64,000 nt of DNA. Source: Bryobacteraceae bacterium (GTDB lineage Bacteria > Acidobacteriota > Terriglobia > Bryobacterales > Bryobacteraceae). Below the pieces are notes generated by a model that saw only the letters and a program-made list of their open reading frames with translations, was not told the origin of the DNA and did no database searches. A program made the position numbers and the translations under genes. Positions 26,646 to 37,551 of this stretch are shown one piece after another; position 1 is the first letter of the stretch; each line of letters opens with the position of its first letter. The DNA is taken from contig JASHNT010000091.1 of the NCBI GenBank assembly GCA_030041495.1, positions 217,124-281,123 on the forward strand, written 5' to 3'.

Positions 26646-28868
26646 TCACCCCGGCAGCAACTTCCGGCACTGCCAGAGTGCCAGTACTAGCAAGGTACCC
26701 CAACTAATCGCCACCAGAGGGCGGAACCCCGCAGGCTCGTACCTGAACTGGACGAGGTTCGGGCCAGCGCCGACTTGAATCGCGCGGTAGATGAAATCGC
26801 CACCTAGCACAGGCGTGCTTTGCCCGTTGACCGTCGCCTGCCAGCCATCAGCCCAGCGATCCGTCACCAGCAAATATCCCTGAGAGGGAGCATCGTAGCG
26901 GAACGATATCAGGTTGGGCTTGTAAATCAGGTTTGTGACGGGCGCCGGAATGCAAGGCGCCGCATCTAAAACTTCCGGTATGCCGGTCGCGGGAGCTTCG
27001 GGTGTGTTCTCCCCGGGGAGCCCCAGCATTTGCTGGGGGGAATGTAGGACAAGAACCGGCCGTGCGTCCAGCTCATGAACGCGCCGCTGAAACTGAGTGA
27101 ACACTGAGCGCTCCGGTGATACCCAAACCGGAGCGGCCGAGAACCAGATGCGCGAAGCGCCCGTCGCCATGCGGCTCAAGGCGGGATCGGTAATCATTTC
27201 ATGCTGAAAACGATTTGTCAGAACCTGCGCGGTGAGATAGTTCTCAAGCACGGCCTCTTTGATCATCGTGTTTCGATCATTATTCGCTGGGCCCAGCGAA
27301 GGGAGGGGCAGCAAATCGCGAGCCAGCCCCGCGTGAGTCAAGTCCATGTCCGGGTTATGCGCGATATTGGCCGCGACCAACCAAGGTAAAGGACTGTCCG
27401 AGATCGTTGGGCGGGAGATGATTAACGCGCCCACAGCATCCAGACACGCCAATGCGGCCGCCAGACCCCAAAAATACCTCGCATTGGCTCGATTCGCTTT
27501 CCAGAAGTAGCTCAAGGCTCCAAGACCGAACCAGACCATGCAGAGGTGGGCAACCCCCATTCGCTCAAAAGGGGAAAATTTCCCCGCGGTTCGTGACACC
27601 CATTCGAAGACAACCAGGGCACACAATCCGGAGACCGCGCTAAGCCGCCAAAACCGGACGCGCTCGGCCAGGCGGGCCTCGCGAAGGTCGCTGGCGCCCA
27701 GAGCGGCAAGGAAACAGACCACCAGAATGAAGTAGGCGCGGAATAGCGAGGGATTGCGGAAATAGCGTGTGGGAGGGACAAGGTCATACAGCCATCCGCG
27801 CAGCGGAAGCTGGCTCCCGAGGGCACAGCACAAGAATAATGCCGCAATCGCCGCCAGGGACCAACGCGACCGGATGCGGCGCAAAGCAAAGGCAGCGAAC
27901 ACCAGCGTTGCCGCTCCGGTGTAAACGCTGGTCATGGAAATGTCGGTTGAGGGCCATAGCGGATGCGGCGGCAGATTCAAGTTGGCAAGGTACGGACTAG
28001 CCAACGTAGAGAGCGCCCCGGCCGGGAGTAAGTTACTGGAAATAGCGGTCTCGCGAACACGCGGGCCAAGATGGTCGGAATACCCCCGGGTGCGCAGGAG
28101 TAGACCGCTGTAGGGAGTGCACATCACTAATGCGCCAACGATGAGAACCGCACCGAAGGTGATGATCGCGGGAAAACGGACATTTTGCCTCGACTCCAGC
28201 CGCGGCGCACGCGGCCAGGCGAAGGTCCGTCCCACGGCCCACAATGCAAGAAAACCAGGCGTCAGGATCGTGAATTCAGGGTACCCTCCCAAAGCTGACA
28301 CGCCGTAAAGAAGGCCTGCCTGTACACCGCACTGCCAATCTCTCCGCTCCAAGCCCACGTCGAAGCGCCACAGAATCCACGGAAGAAAGGAGACGGAATA
28401 AACAGAAGACACGTGTTCGGCGTGTCCTGTGAAGAATCCCGAAGCAACGAAGCCACACGCTGCGATCGTTGCGCCGGAGGGGGAACAACCGGCGTGTTTC
28501 GCCAACAGCAGCATTCCCAAGCCGGCAAACATCCACACGGCGAACCAATAGAGAACATAACCGCGCCGCGGACTCAGCGGCAAAGCGGTGGCAGTGAGCA
28601 GAACCGGCGAGGTTGTACCGAGTTCCGGCTCGACCCAAGCGGGCGCGCCTCCTCCTGACCAGGGATCCCATTTAAGGAGTTGACCGGCGCGAAGAGCATC
28701 GCCGACCAAGGTGAAGGAAGGCTCGAAGAAATCGACCGCATCCCAGCGCGGCACGTGGCGGGCAGATAGCAGTGGCCAGTTGCCTAGCACTAGCACCGCG
28801 GCGAGCGAGAACGCGCCCATGAACCAGCCCGCGCGCGGCCGCCGCGGCGATGGGATTGGATCCGTCAC
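26646..28868 (-). CDS. YfhO-like multi-pass membrane protein
   Basis: 740 aa, many TM helices; DAVDFFEPSFTLVGDALRAGQLLKWDPWSGGGAP and C-terminal LLVTDRWADGWQATVNGQSTPVL...FRAIQVGAG-like segment. Confidence 0.72.
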   Translation of the reverse strand: MTDPIPSPRRPRAGWFMGAFSLAAVLVLGNWPLLSARHVPRWDAVDFFEPSFTLVGDALRAGQLLKWDPWSGGGAPAWVEPELGTTSPVLLTATALPLSPRRGYVLYWFAVWMFAGLGMLLLAKHAGCSPSGATIAACGFVASGFFTGHAEHVSSVYSVSFLPWILWRFDVGLERRDWQCGVQAGLLYGVSALGGYPEFTILTPGFLALWAVGRTFAWPRAPRLESRQNVRFPAIITFGAVLIVGALVMCTPYSGLLLRTRGYSDHLGPRVRETAISSNLLPAGALSTLASPYLANLNLPPHPLWPSTDISMTSVYTGAATLVFAAFALRRIRSRWSLAAIAALFLCCALGSQLPLRGWLYDLVPPTRYFRNPSLFRAYFILVVCFLAALGASDLREARLAERVRFWRLSAVSGLCALVVFEWVSRTAGKFSPFERMGVAHLCMVWFGLGALSYFWKANRANARYFWGLAAALACLDAVGALIISRPTISDSPLPWLVAANIAHNPDMDLTHAGLARDLLPLPSLGPANNDRNTMIKEAVLENYLTAQVLTNRFQHEMITDPALSRMATGASRIWFSAAPVWVSPERSVFTQFQRRVHELDARPVLVLHSPQQMLGLPGENTPEAPATGIPEVLDAAPCIPAPVTNLIYKPNLISFRYDAPSQGYLLVTDRWADGWQATVNGQSTPVLGGDFIYRAIQVGAGPNLVQFRYEPAGFRPLVAISWGTLLVLALWQCRKLLPG

Positions 28869-28939
28869 CTTTCTGAGCGATTATAGCGCCGCCGGAAATC
28901 GCGGCCCGGCGGTTTCCGGAGTAGAATGGTGATTCCAGA

Positions 28940-30163
28940 ATGAGCGAGGCGCGGTTCGCATCTTGGAGCGCGGCGGAGAGCCCTGTTACCATCGAGTACT
29001 CTCTGGTGGTGATTGAGGAGATCCGCCACGAGGTATCCGAGGGATTTCAGAAGCTGTCGCGAGGCGGACTGGAGGTCGGGGGCATACTATACGGTACGCG
29101 CGAGGGGCGCACCGTTCGCCTTTTGGCGATTCGCCCGATCAATTGCGAATACGCGCGCGGGCCCGCCTTTCAACTCTCGGATGCGGACAAGAGCGCCCTG
29201 AAGGAGGAGTTGGAACGCAACGCGGAGGACTCGCGGCTGGCGGATTTGATTTGCCTGGGGTGGTTCGTTTCTCACACGCGCAGCGACATCATGCTGAGCG
29301 AATCGGACCTGGAAATTTACGAAGAATATTTCAACGCGCCCTGGCAGGTCACGCTGGTGATTCGTCCGGGGCGCGGCGGCAGTATGCGCGCCGGGTTTTT
29401 TGTACGCGAGCACGACGGTACGGTACGGTCGAAATCAAGCTATCTGGAGTTCAACTTTCCGGACCGGCTGGCCGGCGTGCTGGACCGTCCGGTGCGCACG
29501 GAGCGGCCAACCGGGGCGCCGCGCGCGCATACCGTCTATTTCCGGGAGAGCGGAGTGGCTCCGGCTCGCCGGGAGCTGGTCAAACCGCAAGCGCAGGTGG
29601 CCAGCCCGCAGTTGCTCCCCAGTGCGCCTCCCCGGTCGAAGTGGCCGTGGCTGGTTGCCTGGGCAGTGGCGGTCGTGGCGCTCGCGGCGCTGGCAGTGCG
29701 TTACTTCTTGCTGACGCCAGCGGCGGCGCCTCTGGATCTCTCCGTGCTCGATCACGACGGCCAACTGCAAATCTTCTGGGACGCGAAGGCCAGGGCGGTG
29801 AGCTCGGCAGTTGGAGGAATGCTGGTGGTGACCGACGGGCAGACGCCGCGTACGATTCAGCTTTCGCAGGAGGATTTGCAGCGCGGAAGCTACTCTTACC
29901 GCCGAGCCTCCGACGACGTGGAAGCGCGCATGAGCGTGGAGGACGCGAGCGGCGTAAAAAGCGAATCGAAAACCACGACTTTTTTGGCCGCTGCCCCGCC
30001 CCAGCCGGCCGATGACGCGCAGATCAAAGCGCTGGAGAAGGAGCGCGACGACTTAAAAGCCCAGGTGGACCAGTTGAAGAGCGACAACGCCGCTCAAGCC
30101 CAACGCATCCTGCAACTCGAGCGAAATCTGAAGATACTAGAATCTCGCCTGGGCGTTCAGTAG
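28940..30163 (+). CDS. Degenerate JAB/MPN-domain protein with TM helix and C-terminal coiled coil
   Basis: GGLEVGGILYGTREGRTVRL...LGWFVSHTRSDIMLSESDLEIYEEYF resembles a MPN fold with eroded JAMM motif; TM 'WPWLVAWAVAVVALAALAVRYFLL'; C-terminal heptads. Confidence 0.6.
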   Translation: MSEARFASWSAAESPVTIEYSLVVIEEIRHEVSEGFQKLSRGGLEVGGILYGTREGRTVRLLAIRPINCEYARGPAFQLSDADKSALKEELERNAEDSRLADLICLGWFVSHTRSDIMLSESDLEIYEEYFNAPWQVTLVIRPGRGGSMRAGFFVREHDGTVRSKSSYLEFNFPDRLAGVLDRPVRTERPTGAPRAHTVYFRESGVAPARRELVKPQAQVASPQLLPSAPPRSKWPWLVAWAVAVVALAALAVRYFLLTPAAAPLDLSVLDHDGQLQIFWDAKARAVSSAVGGMLVVTDGQTPRTIQLSQEDLQRGSYSYRRASDDVEARMSVEDASGVKSESKTTTFLAAAPPQPADDAQIKALEKERDDLKAQVDQLKSDNAAQAQRILQLERNLKILESRLGVQ

Positions 30164-30177
30164 CTTGCCCGGCTCAG

Positions 30178-31158
30178 TTACCGCGCAGCCAGCTTCTTGG
30201 GAGTGTTGGGAGACTGCAGGAAGAGCTGCTCCAGTTGCTTTTCCGGAAGCGCGACCACCAGATGCATGTTGGAACCACTAGCGCTGATTTGAGCGCCATC
30301 GGCGAGCGCCGGATCCACCGGTCCTCGCTGGCCCTGCGCCGCGTTAGCCTGCGCCATCTGGATGGCGAACTTCAAGACGTCGGCCATGGATTGCGCATCT
30401 TGCGGGGAGCGCATCAGCAGATCCGCGGAAAGAGTCACCCGATCCGCGGCCAGCTTAAGCCCTGCGGTAAGTTGAACCGCGGCTTGCAGAATATTGCCGA
30501 ACGGTCCTAATTGCGGACTGAGCGCTGCAGAAGCGGATGGCGGCGGAGACAGTGTGACCAGCCAGGCGTCGTTCGCCGCGGCGATTTGGCGGGCGCTATC
30601 AGCCAGAGAACCCGAAAAGACCGCGTGAGCGGCGCGCCGGTCAATCGCGGCTTTGACCGAAGCCGTGTCGCCGGCAAGCATGGTGGAAGCATCTAAAAAC
30701 GCGAGCGTGCCGGAGGGCACAGCTCCCCGGCCCTGTCCGTTCTTGGCTTCGATCAGAGCGACGCCGTGATAGGAGGAGGAAGTGGCTCCGGCGGCAACGG
30801 CAGCGGCGGCAATTTTCTCAGGATGAAAGGATCCTCGACCTAGCAGCGTCAGGCCGCTGAATCCATTCGCTCCCGCGCTTGCGTTCGCAGTGAGCAGAAC
30901 TTCGCGCAGGTCGCGGCGCGGATCAAAGCCGACGGCGGCCAGAGCGCGGCTGGTGGCTGCGTCGAGCTGGAGCTGACCCATCAAAGCTTGACCAATCGGA
31001 GTCGCCTGTGCCTGCGCAACCTGGATGCCGGCCAGCGTCCGCGCATCGGGCGCTGCCAAAGCCAGTAGCCCCGGATCGATGCCGGCGGCAGTGGCTATAG
31101 CGGTCACAGCCGCGGCGAACACCGCACCGACAGCCGCCTTCAAGATTCTTTGCTTCAT
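30178..31158 (-). CDS. Secreted hypothetical protein
   Basis: 326 aa ORF with signal peptide and codon usage like its neighbours. Confidence 0.6.
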   Translation of the reverse strand: MKQRILKAAVGAVFAAAVTAIATAAGIDPGLLALAAPDARTLAGIQVAQAQATPIGQALMGQLQLDAATSRALAAVGFDPRRDLREVLLTANASAGANGFSGLTLLGRGSFHPEKIAAAAVAAGATSSSYHGVALIEAKNGQGRGAVPSGTLAFLDASTMLAGDTASVKAAIDRRAAHAVFSGSLADSARQIAAANDAWLVTLSPPPSASAALSPQLGPFGNILQAAVQLTAGLKLAADRVTLSADLLMRSPQDAQSMADVLKFAIQMAQANAAQGQRGPVDPALADGAQISASGSNMHLVVALPEKQLEQLFLQSPNTPKKLAAR

Positions 31159-31221
31159 GATCCATGTTACGAAATTGCAAACGGACGGAGTTCGCTTGTG
31201 GGTTGCTTAACCGAAATTCTC

Positions 31222-31815
31222 CTAAAGGTGCAGGAAGGTCGCGCCGGTCTTGAGCCATTCGATCAAGAAGGTCTTGCGCGCCTCGCGATTGTGCCACCAG
31301 CCGTTGGGCGTAAAGTATTTGTCGGGCGCGGAGACCATGAAGGAAGTCAGTTCCGGCGCGGCCGCGCGGAAATCGGAGCCCGCGCGGCGCGTGTGATACA
31401 GGCTGGTGACCAGAATTACGCGATGGATGCCTAAGGAGCGTAGCTCAGCAGCCGCGGATACCGCCTCTTCCTCAGTGGAGTGCGCGTGGTTGGGGAAGCG
31501 AATGAAGTAGCTCTCCGGATAGCCAGCCCGCACCGCGAAGGGGATGGCCAGGTCGCACTCATAATACCCGTAATTATCATCCGGACCGCTGACCACCACG
31601 CGCGGCGCGAACCCCTCGCGAGCCAGCTCCGCGCCTTTGAGAATCCGGTTGCCGCTGGCGTCGCCTGCGAACACGAAAATTGCGTCGGCCTTCTGTGGCG
31701 GCCCGGACTTATCAAGGTACAGAGCCAGCCCGGTCAGGACATGCGCGCGAAACAGGAAGGCGAGCAGAAACAAAACGGCCAGGCTGGGGAGTGCCGCACG
31801 GAGGAAACGTTTCAC
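31222..31815 (-). CDS. YdcF/SanA-like (DUF218) membrane protein
   Basis: DAIFVFAGDASGNRILKGAELAREGFAPRVVVSG...HAHSTEEEAVSAAAELRSLGIHRVILVTSLYHTRRAGSDFRAA. Confidence 0.82.
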   Translation of the reverse strand: MKRFLRAALPSLAVLFLLAFLFRAHVLTGLALYLDKSGPPQKADAIFVFAGDASGNRILKGAELAREGFAPRVVVSGPDDNYGYYECDLAIPFAVRAGYPESYFIRFPNHAHSTEEEAVSAAAELRSLGIHRVILVTSLYHTRRAGSDFRAAAPELTSFMVSAPDKYFTPNGWWHNREARKTFLIEWLKTGATFLHL

Positions 31816-31824
31816 CGCCGCGGA

Positions 31825-32538
31825 CTACGATTCGTCGGAGTCCCTGCGCTGTTCAAGATGACCCACCGATTTCAAGCGCTGGAACATGCGCTCGACCTCG
31901 GCCTCATCTTCCGGCCGCAACAGCGGGTAGCGCGCCGGCGCCACGCGCGGCGGCCCGGCAGAAGAAGACGACGAGGAAGGAGACGAGGAACAAGACAGCG
32001 TGGAAGAAGAGGACGAAGCAGAAGGCGGCTCACCCCAGAACTGGCGGTACGGGATGCCGTCGAGAAGCGCTCCGCGTGCCGAGCGCCGCAGATGGCGCAG
32101 CAGGCTGGCCGAAGAATCGGCGTCTCCGGGGTGAAGGACGGCCAGGCGGCGATCGTCATCCAGCGTGAGATATACCAGCAACGGCACGTTCCATCCGGTT
32201 TGATCCAAGCGGCGAATGCGGTTCCAGGGAATCTTCCGGCGGCCGATGCGCACGTGTGTATCGTAAATCTCAATGGCCGGCTGGAACACCAGCGCGAACA
32301 GCACCACGGCAGGAATCGCAAAAAGCGCCGCGGCGATCCAGGAAAGATTGAACGTGAAGTTGAAAACCGAAGGGCTGAAGACCGAAGGATTGAAGACCGC
32401 GGGAATGGTCCAGGAATCCAATCGCAGAGGAGCCCAGCGCAGCGCCGACCAAACCGACAGCGCAGTCCCGCATGCGGCAGCGATCGCCATGACGAGGTAG
32501 CGGCGGGAGGCAGTAAAACGCGCGACCGGACTACTCAC
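31825..32538 (-). CDS. PH-like membrane hypothetical protein with Ser-rich linker
   Basis: Two TM segments, '[24 protein letters not shown]' PH-like segment, then [19 protein letters not shown]. Confidence 0.55.
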   Translation of the reverse strand: MSSPVARFTASRRYLVMAIAAACGTALSVWSALRWAPLRLDSWTIPAVFNPSVFSPSVFNFTFNLSWIAAALFAIPAVVLFALVFQPAIEIYDTHVRIGRRKIPWNRIRRLDQTGWNVPLLVYLTLDDDRRLAVLHPGDADSSASLLRHLRRSARGALLDGIPYRQFWGEPPSASSSSSTLSCSSSPSSSSSSAGPPRVAPARYPLLRPEDEAEVERMFQRLKSVGHLEQRRDSDES

Positions 32539-32684
32539 ACATTCAGCCTACCATTCCGCAAACCGACGCGGCGGCGCCGTTTTGTTTCGCTCGCAGAGCA
32601 GGGATGCGGGTCCGGCACTCCGGTTCCAAACTTGACCAAACGGTGGATAGTCGTTCTAGAGTAGGGAAGTATCCCCAAAAAATA

Positions 32685-34583
32685 ATGCCCCACAAGTTAT
32701 CAAACCTATTGAACCCCGTCCCGAGCGATCTTGAGATCGCGCAAGCCGCCAAGCCGTACCTCATCGATCGCATCGCGGCCGAAGCCGGCATCCTTCCCGA
32801 CGAGCTGGAGCTCTACGGAAAGAACAAAGCCAAGGTCCATTTGTCGGTTCGAGACCGGCTGAAAGACGCTCCGAACGGGAAATACGTGGTGGTGACGGCG
32901 ATCACTCCGACGCCCCTCGGCGAAGGCAAGACCACAACCACGGTCGGACTGAGCCAAGCGATCGGCGCGCACCTCGGCAAGAAGGTTTTCACCTGCATCC
33001 GCCAGCCCAGCCAAGGTCCGACGTTCGGCATCAAGGGCGGCGCGGCCGGCGGAGGCTACAGCCAGATCATCCCCATGGAGGAGTTCAATCTCCACCTGAC
33101 CGGCGACATCCACGCCATCATCGCGGCGAACAATCTGCTGGCCGCGGCCATCGACACGCGCATGTTCCATGAACGCGGAGCCAAGGACGAACAACTATTC
33201 GAACGCCTTTGCCCCGCAGCTAAGGACGGTAGCCGGCGCTTCACCGGGGTGATGCTGCGGCGGCTGCGCAAGCTGGGAATCGATAAAACCGATCCGAACG
33301 CGCTCACCCCGGAGGAGCGGAGCCGCTTCGCGCGCCTGGACATCGACCCCGACAGCATCACCTGGCGCCGCGTGGTGGACACCAACGACCGCATGCTGCG
33401 GCAGATCACTATCGGCCAGGGACCGGAGGAAAAGGGCGCGGAGCGGGTGACCGGATTCGATATGGCCGTGGCCAGCGAAATTATGGCCGTCCTGGCGCTG
33501 ACCACTTCTCTGGGCGACATGCGCGAGCGGTTGGGACGGATCGTGATCGGGAGTAATCGCGCCGGGGAGGCGATCACCGCCGACGATCTGGGAGTGGGCG
33601 GAGCGCTCACGGTGCTGATGAAAGACGCGATCCTGCCGAACCTGATGCAGACCATCGAAGGCACTCCGGCGTTCGTGCATGCGGGTCCGTTTGCCAACAT
33701 CGCGCACGGCAACAGCTCGATTGTGGCGGACCAGATCGCTCTGAAGCTGGCCGGCAAGGATGGATTCGTGCTTACTGAAGCCGGCTTCGGCGCGGACATG
33801 GGGATGGAGAAATTCTTCAACATCAAGTGCCGCTATAGCGGCCTCACTCCGGATTGCGTGGTGCTGGTGGCTACCATCCGCGCGTTGAAGATGCATGGCG
33901 GAGGGCCGAAAGTGGTGGCGGGCCAGCCGCTGGCCTACGCCTACCTGGAAGAAAACCTGGATCTGCTCGACAAAGGCTGCAGCAACCTGGTGCGCATGAT
34001 CGGCAATGCGCGGGCCTTCGGCATCCCTGTGGTCGTCGCGATCAACAAGTTCAAGACCGACACGCCCGCCGAAATCGAGCTGGTGCGCAAGATCGCCATC
34101 GCCGCGGGAGCCGAGGACGCCGTCATGTCCGACCATTGGGCGCAGGGCGGCGCGGGCGCCGTGGATCTGGCCAAAGCCGTCGTAGCCGCGTGCGAGAAGC
34201 CGCGCCACTTCAAGTTCCTGTATCCGCTGGATTGGAGCATCAAACAAAAGATCGAGGCCATCGTACGCGAAATGTACGGAGGGTCCGGTGTCGAATACTC
34301 GGAAGAGGCCGAGCGGAAGATCGAACGTTACACGCGTCAGGGCTTCGATAAGCTGCCGATCTGTATGGCGAAGACGCACTTGAGTCTGAGCCACGATCCG
34401 AACCTGAAAGGCGCGCCGACCGGATTCACGGTTCCGGTGCGCGACATTCGCGCCAGCGTGGGCGCGGGCTTTCTTTACCCGCTGCTCGGGACCATGAGCA
34501 CCATGCCGGGACTGTCGACCCGGCCGGGGTATTACGAGATCGACCTGGATGTCGAGACCGGCCGCGTGATCGGGCTTTCATAG
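32685..34583 (+). CDS. fhs: Formate-tetrahydrofolate ligase
   Basis: [59 protein letters not shown]; start placed at ATG 32685. Confidence 0.96.
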   Translation: MPHKLSNLLNPVPSDLEIAQAAKPYLIDRIAAEAGILPDELELYGKNKAKVHLSVRDRLKDAPNGKYVVVTAITPTPLGEGKTTTTVGLSQAIGAHLGKKVFTCIRQPSQGPTFGIKGGAAGGGYSQIIPMEEFNLHLTGDIHAIIAANNLLAAAIDTRMFHERGAKDEQLFERLCPAAKDGSRRFTGVMLRRLRKLGIDKTDPNALTPEERSRFARLDIDPDSITWRRVVDTNDRMLRQITIGQGPEEKGAERVTGFDMAVASEIMAVLALTTSLGDMRERLGRIVIGSNRAGEAITADDLGVGGALTVLMKDAILPNLMQTIEGTPAFVHAGPFANIAHGNSSIVADQIALKLAGKDGFVLTEAGFGADMGMEKFFNIKCRYSGLTPDCVVLVATIRALKMHGGGPKVVAGQPLAYAYLEENLDLLDKGCSNLVRMIGNARAFGIPVVVAINKFKTDTPAEIELVRKIAIAAGAEDAVMSDHWAQGGAGAVDLAKAVVAACEKPRHFKFLYPLDWSIKQKIEAIVREMYGGSGVEYSEEAERKIERYTRQGFDKLPICMAKTHLSLSHDPNLKGAPTGFTVPVRDIRASVGAGFLYPLLGTMSTMPGLSTRPGYYEIDLDVETGRVIGLS

Positions 34584-34645
34584 AAACGGCCAGGCGGAAC
34601 CTTCGTAAGCGGGGCTTCGTATCTCTCTCCAACTGGAGAAAGAGC

Positions 34646-35630
34646 ATGAAGGCCGCCGTCTTCCACAGTTATGGGCCGCCCGAAGTAGTCGGGATCGAGG
34701 TAGTCGCCAAGCCCGTCCCTACGGACAACCAAGCGCTGGGGCGCGTCCGCGCCACCATGGTCTGCACGGCGGACTGGAGGGCGCGCAGGGCCGATCCGTT
34801 CGTGATCCGGCTGGTGTTCGGCTTGGGAAGGCCGAAGCGGGTCAACATTCTGGGAATGGAGTTTGCGGGAATCGTGGAGTCAGCGGGCGAGGCGGTGACC
34901 CAGTTCCGTGCCGGCGACGAAGTCTTCGGGAGGGGCTAGCTTCAAGATGGGCGCGCATGCCGAATACATTGCCGTGCCCCAAAAGCGGGCTGGCGCCAAA
35001 GCCTAAGAACATGACGTTTGAAGAAGCCGCGGCTGTGTTCTTCGGCGGCGTATCGGCGCTGTATTTCCTGCGGAAAGCGAGGATCCGGCCGGGACAGAGA
35101 GCGCTGATCTATGGCGCATCCGGCAGAGTCGGCGTCTTTGCGGCGCAGCTCGCCAAACACTACGGCGCGCGCGTCACCGGCGTTTGTGGCGCGGCCAACG
35201 TGGAATTGGTGAAGTCGCTCGGCGCGGACCAGGTGATCGATTGCACCAGAGAAGATTTTCGACAGACGGACCGGTCTACGACGTCATCTTCGATGCGGCG
35301 GGCAAGAGTGGTTACTCGCGGAGTTTGAGAGCGCTCAAGGGAGGCGGCTATTACTTGTAGTGCGCCGGGCCGGGAAAAGGATTTGTCTCCGACCTCCTCT
35401 CTTCCCAGATCGGAAAGCTGCGGGCGTCGCTGACGGGAGCCGCAAAAGTCGTCAGCGGGATCGTCCGGCCAGCTCGCGGGGATCAAGCGTTCCTCAAGGA
35501 GTTGATCGAAGCCGGAAAGCTAAGAACGGTCATCGACCGGCGCTATTCGCTCAAGGAGATCCCCGAGGCGCATCGCCACGCGGAAGCGGCGCACAAGAAA
35601 GGTCATGTGGTGGTTGTCATGCCCGTCTGA
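34646..35630 (+). pseudogene. Zinc-less MDR/quinone-oxidoreductase-like gene, frameshifted
   Basis: Consecutive homologous segments in different frames: MKAAVFHSYGPPEVV...GDEVFG | FKMGAHAEYIAVPQK | LAPKPKNMTFEEAAAVFFGGVSALYFLRKA...GASGRVGVFAAQLAKHYGA | VYDVIFDAAGKSGYSRSLRALKGGGYYL-TAG(35358)-...LRTVIDRRYSLKEIPEAHRHAE. Confidence 0.85.
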
Positions 35631-35654
35631 CGACACACGATAGAATGGCTATGA

Positions 35655-36101
35655 TTGTCATCAATCTGGAATGAATCGACGGAATCGCTGTATCGCGATC
35701 TGGCCGAGCCAAAGCCTGCGCCGGCGGGCGTGACGGCAGCGGCGGTCAGCGCGCGGCTCGGGATGGCGCTGCTGATCAAGGGCCTGGAGATCGTCGGCAA
35801 GCGCAAAACTTTTGCGGGCGATCGAGAGAAGCTTCGGAAGCTGATCGAAACTGCTCGTCGCGAGTCCGCGAAGTTGGCCGAGGCGGCGGATGAAGACATC
35901 GTCGCAGATGCTGACCACCGGCGCAGTGCAGTTCCCATGAAAGCGGCTCAGGCGGCGGAGGCCGGCTTAGAGATATGCCACGCGGCTCGCTCCATCGTCA
36001 CCGGAGCGATCACGGCCGATCTGGAAGCGGCGGCGTTGTTGATGAAAGCGGGGCTCGACGCGGTCCACGCTTGTGTCCGGTCGAATCAGGCGCGTCCGTA
36101 A
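35655..36101 (+). CDS. Short cyclodeaminase/methenyl-THF cyclohydrolase-like (FTCD_C/FchA) protein
   Basis: [25 protein letters not shown]...[64 protein letters not shown] start assumed. Confidence 0.6.
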   Translation: MSSIWNESTESLYRDLAEPKPAPAGVTAAAVSARLGMALLIKGLEIVGKRKTFAGDREKLRKLIETARRESAKLAEAADEDIVADADHRRSAVPMKAAQAAEAGLEICHAARSIVTGAITADLEAAALLMKAGLDAVHACVRSNQARP

Positions 36102-37441
36102 CGAGCGGTAAAGTGGAATGCGCTGCCCTTGCCAGGCTCGCTTTCCACCCATAGCCTTCCTCCCATCAGCGCGACCAGCTCTGAGCAGATTGCCAGGCCA
36201 AGGCCGGTTCCTCCGTAGCGCCGCGTGCTGGAGCCATCCGCCTGCACGAAGGGATCGAAGATGCTGGACTGCCGGCTGATGGGAATTCCGATGCCGGTAT
36301 CGGCGACCTCCACGTGCAGCACTGTTTCATCGGCAGACGCGGATTGGACGTTCATCTTCACCGATACCTTTCCCGCTTCGGTGAACTTGATGGCATTCCC
36401 CACCAGGTTGGCGAGGATCTGCTGCAGCGCGCGCGCGTCGCCAACCACGGTGCGGGGCACGTCGGCGGCGATGCAGTGGGTGAACTCGAGTTGCTTGTCA
36501 CGGGCTTGCTTCGCCTTCCCGTCCAGCGCCTTCTCGAACGCCTCGACCAGCGCGAAAGCGTTCTGCTCCAGCGTAACCTTCCCGGCGTCCAGCCTGGCGA
36601 AATTCAGAATATCGTCGATGACCGTCAGCAAGGAGTCGGCCGAATCCTTGGCGATTTGCAGGAACTCGCGCTGCTCCGCCGTCAGGTCCGTATCCAGCAC
36701 CAGGCCGGTCATTCCCAGGATGGCGTTCATGGGAGTGCGGATCTCATGGCTCATATTGGCCAGGAACGCGCTCTTGAGGCGAGCCATCTCCTCCGCCTTC
36801 TCCTTGGCGATGGTGAGCTCCTGGTTAGCGCGCCGCAGCTCCGCGGTGCGCGCGGCGATGGCCTCTTCGAGCAGATCCTTGTGGCGCTGCAGTTCCTTGT
36901 CTCGCTCCGCCAAACGCGCGTTTTCTTCTTCCAGCAGGCTCTGGGCGATGGCGCTGGCCATCAGTTCGCCGATAAAGGATATCGCCGAGATTTCATCGAA
37001 GGAGTGCACGTGCTGGTCGCGGTGGTGCACGTTGACCGCGCCGATAGCTTCGCCTTTGTTGAGCAATGGCACGCACAGAAACGCCTCGTAAGTGTCCTCG
37101 ACCAAACCGGGAACGGGTTTGAAGCGCGGGTCGGCGGACGCGTGAGAGCTCAGCGCGACCACGGTCTTGTTCTCCACCACCCAGCCGGTGATCCCCTCGC
37201 CGAGCTTCATGCGGAAGCTGCCCACGGTCGTCGAGTGCGGGAGCTGCGAGGCACGCAGAACCAGTTCATTTCTTCCCGGTTCGAGCAGGTAAACCAGGCA
37301 GGCGTCGCAGGCGGAGACCTGGACGGTCAGCCCGACGATTTGCCCCAGCATCTCATCGAGCGACAGCTCCGAGTTTACGATCCTGCTAACGCGGCGCAAA
37401 AAAGTAATGTAGGAGCCGCGCGGTTCAGGTTCAGGCGTCAC
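36086..37441 (-). CDS. GAF-domain sensor histidine kinase
   Basis: GAF region ([21 protein letters not shown]), HisKA H-box ([22 protein letters not shown]), HATPase ([40 protein letters not shown]). Confidence 0.93.
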   Translation of the reverse strand: MTPEPEPRGSYITFLRRVSRIVNSELSLDEMLGQIVGLTVQVSACDACLVYLLEPGRNELVLRASQLPHSTTVGSFRMKLGEGITGWVVENKTVVALSSHASADPRFKPVPGLVEDTYEAFLCVPLLNKGEAIGAVNVHHRDQHVHSFDEISAISFIGELMASAIAQSLLEEENARLAERDKELQRHKDLLEEAIAARTAELRRANQELTIAKEKAEEMARLKSAFLANMSHEIRTPMNAILGMTGLVLDTDLTAEQREFLQIAKDSADSLLTVIDDILNFARLDAGKVTLEQNAFALVEAFEKALDGKAKQARDKQLEFTHCIAADVPRTVVGDARALQQILANLVGNAIKFTEAGKVSVKMNVQSASADETVLHVEVADTGIGIPISRQSSIFDPFVQADGSSTRRYGGTGLGLAICSELVALMGGRLWVESEPGKGSAFHFTARYGRA

Positions 37442-37551
37442 GACCCCAGCGTAAAATGCGCCCTGTGCCCCGATCCAATCAAATCTTTCTATGAAGCCAA
37501 TAGCCCCTGCGACCCGGAGTGCCGGACGCGGAACAAGCCTATAATTTCCGT

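Noticed and set aside
33195-34394. 399-aa minus-strand ORF opposite fhs
   Set aside because: Antisense artefact; sense strand is clearly fhs.
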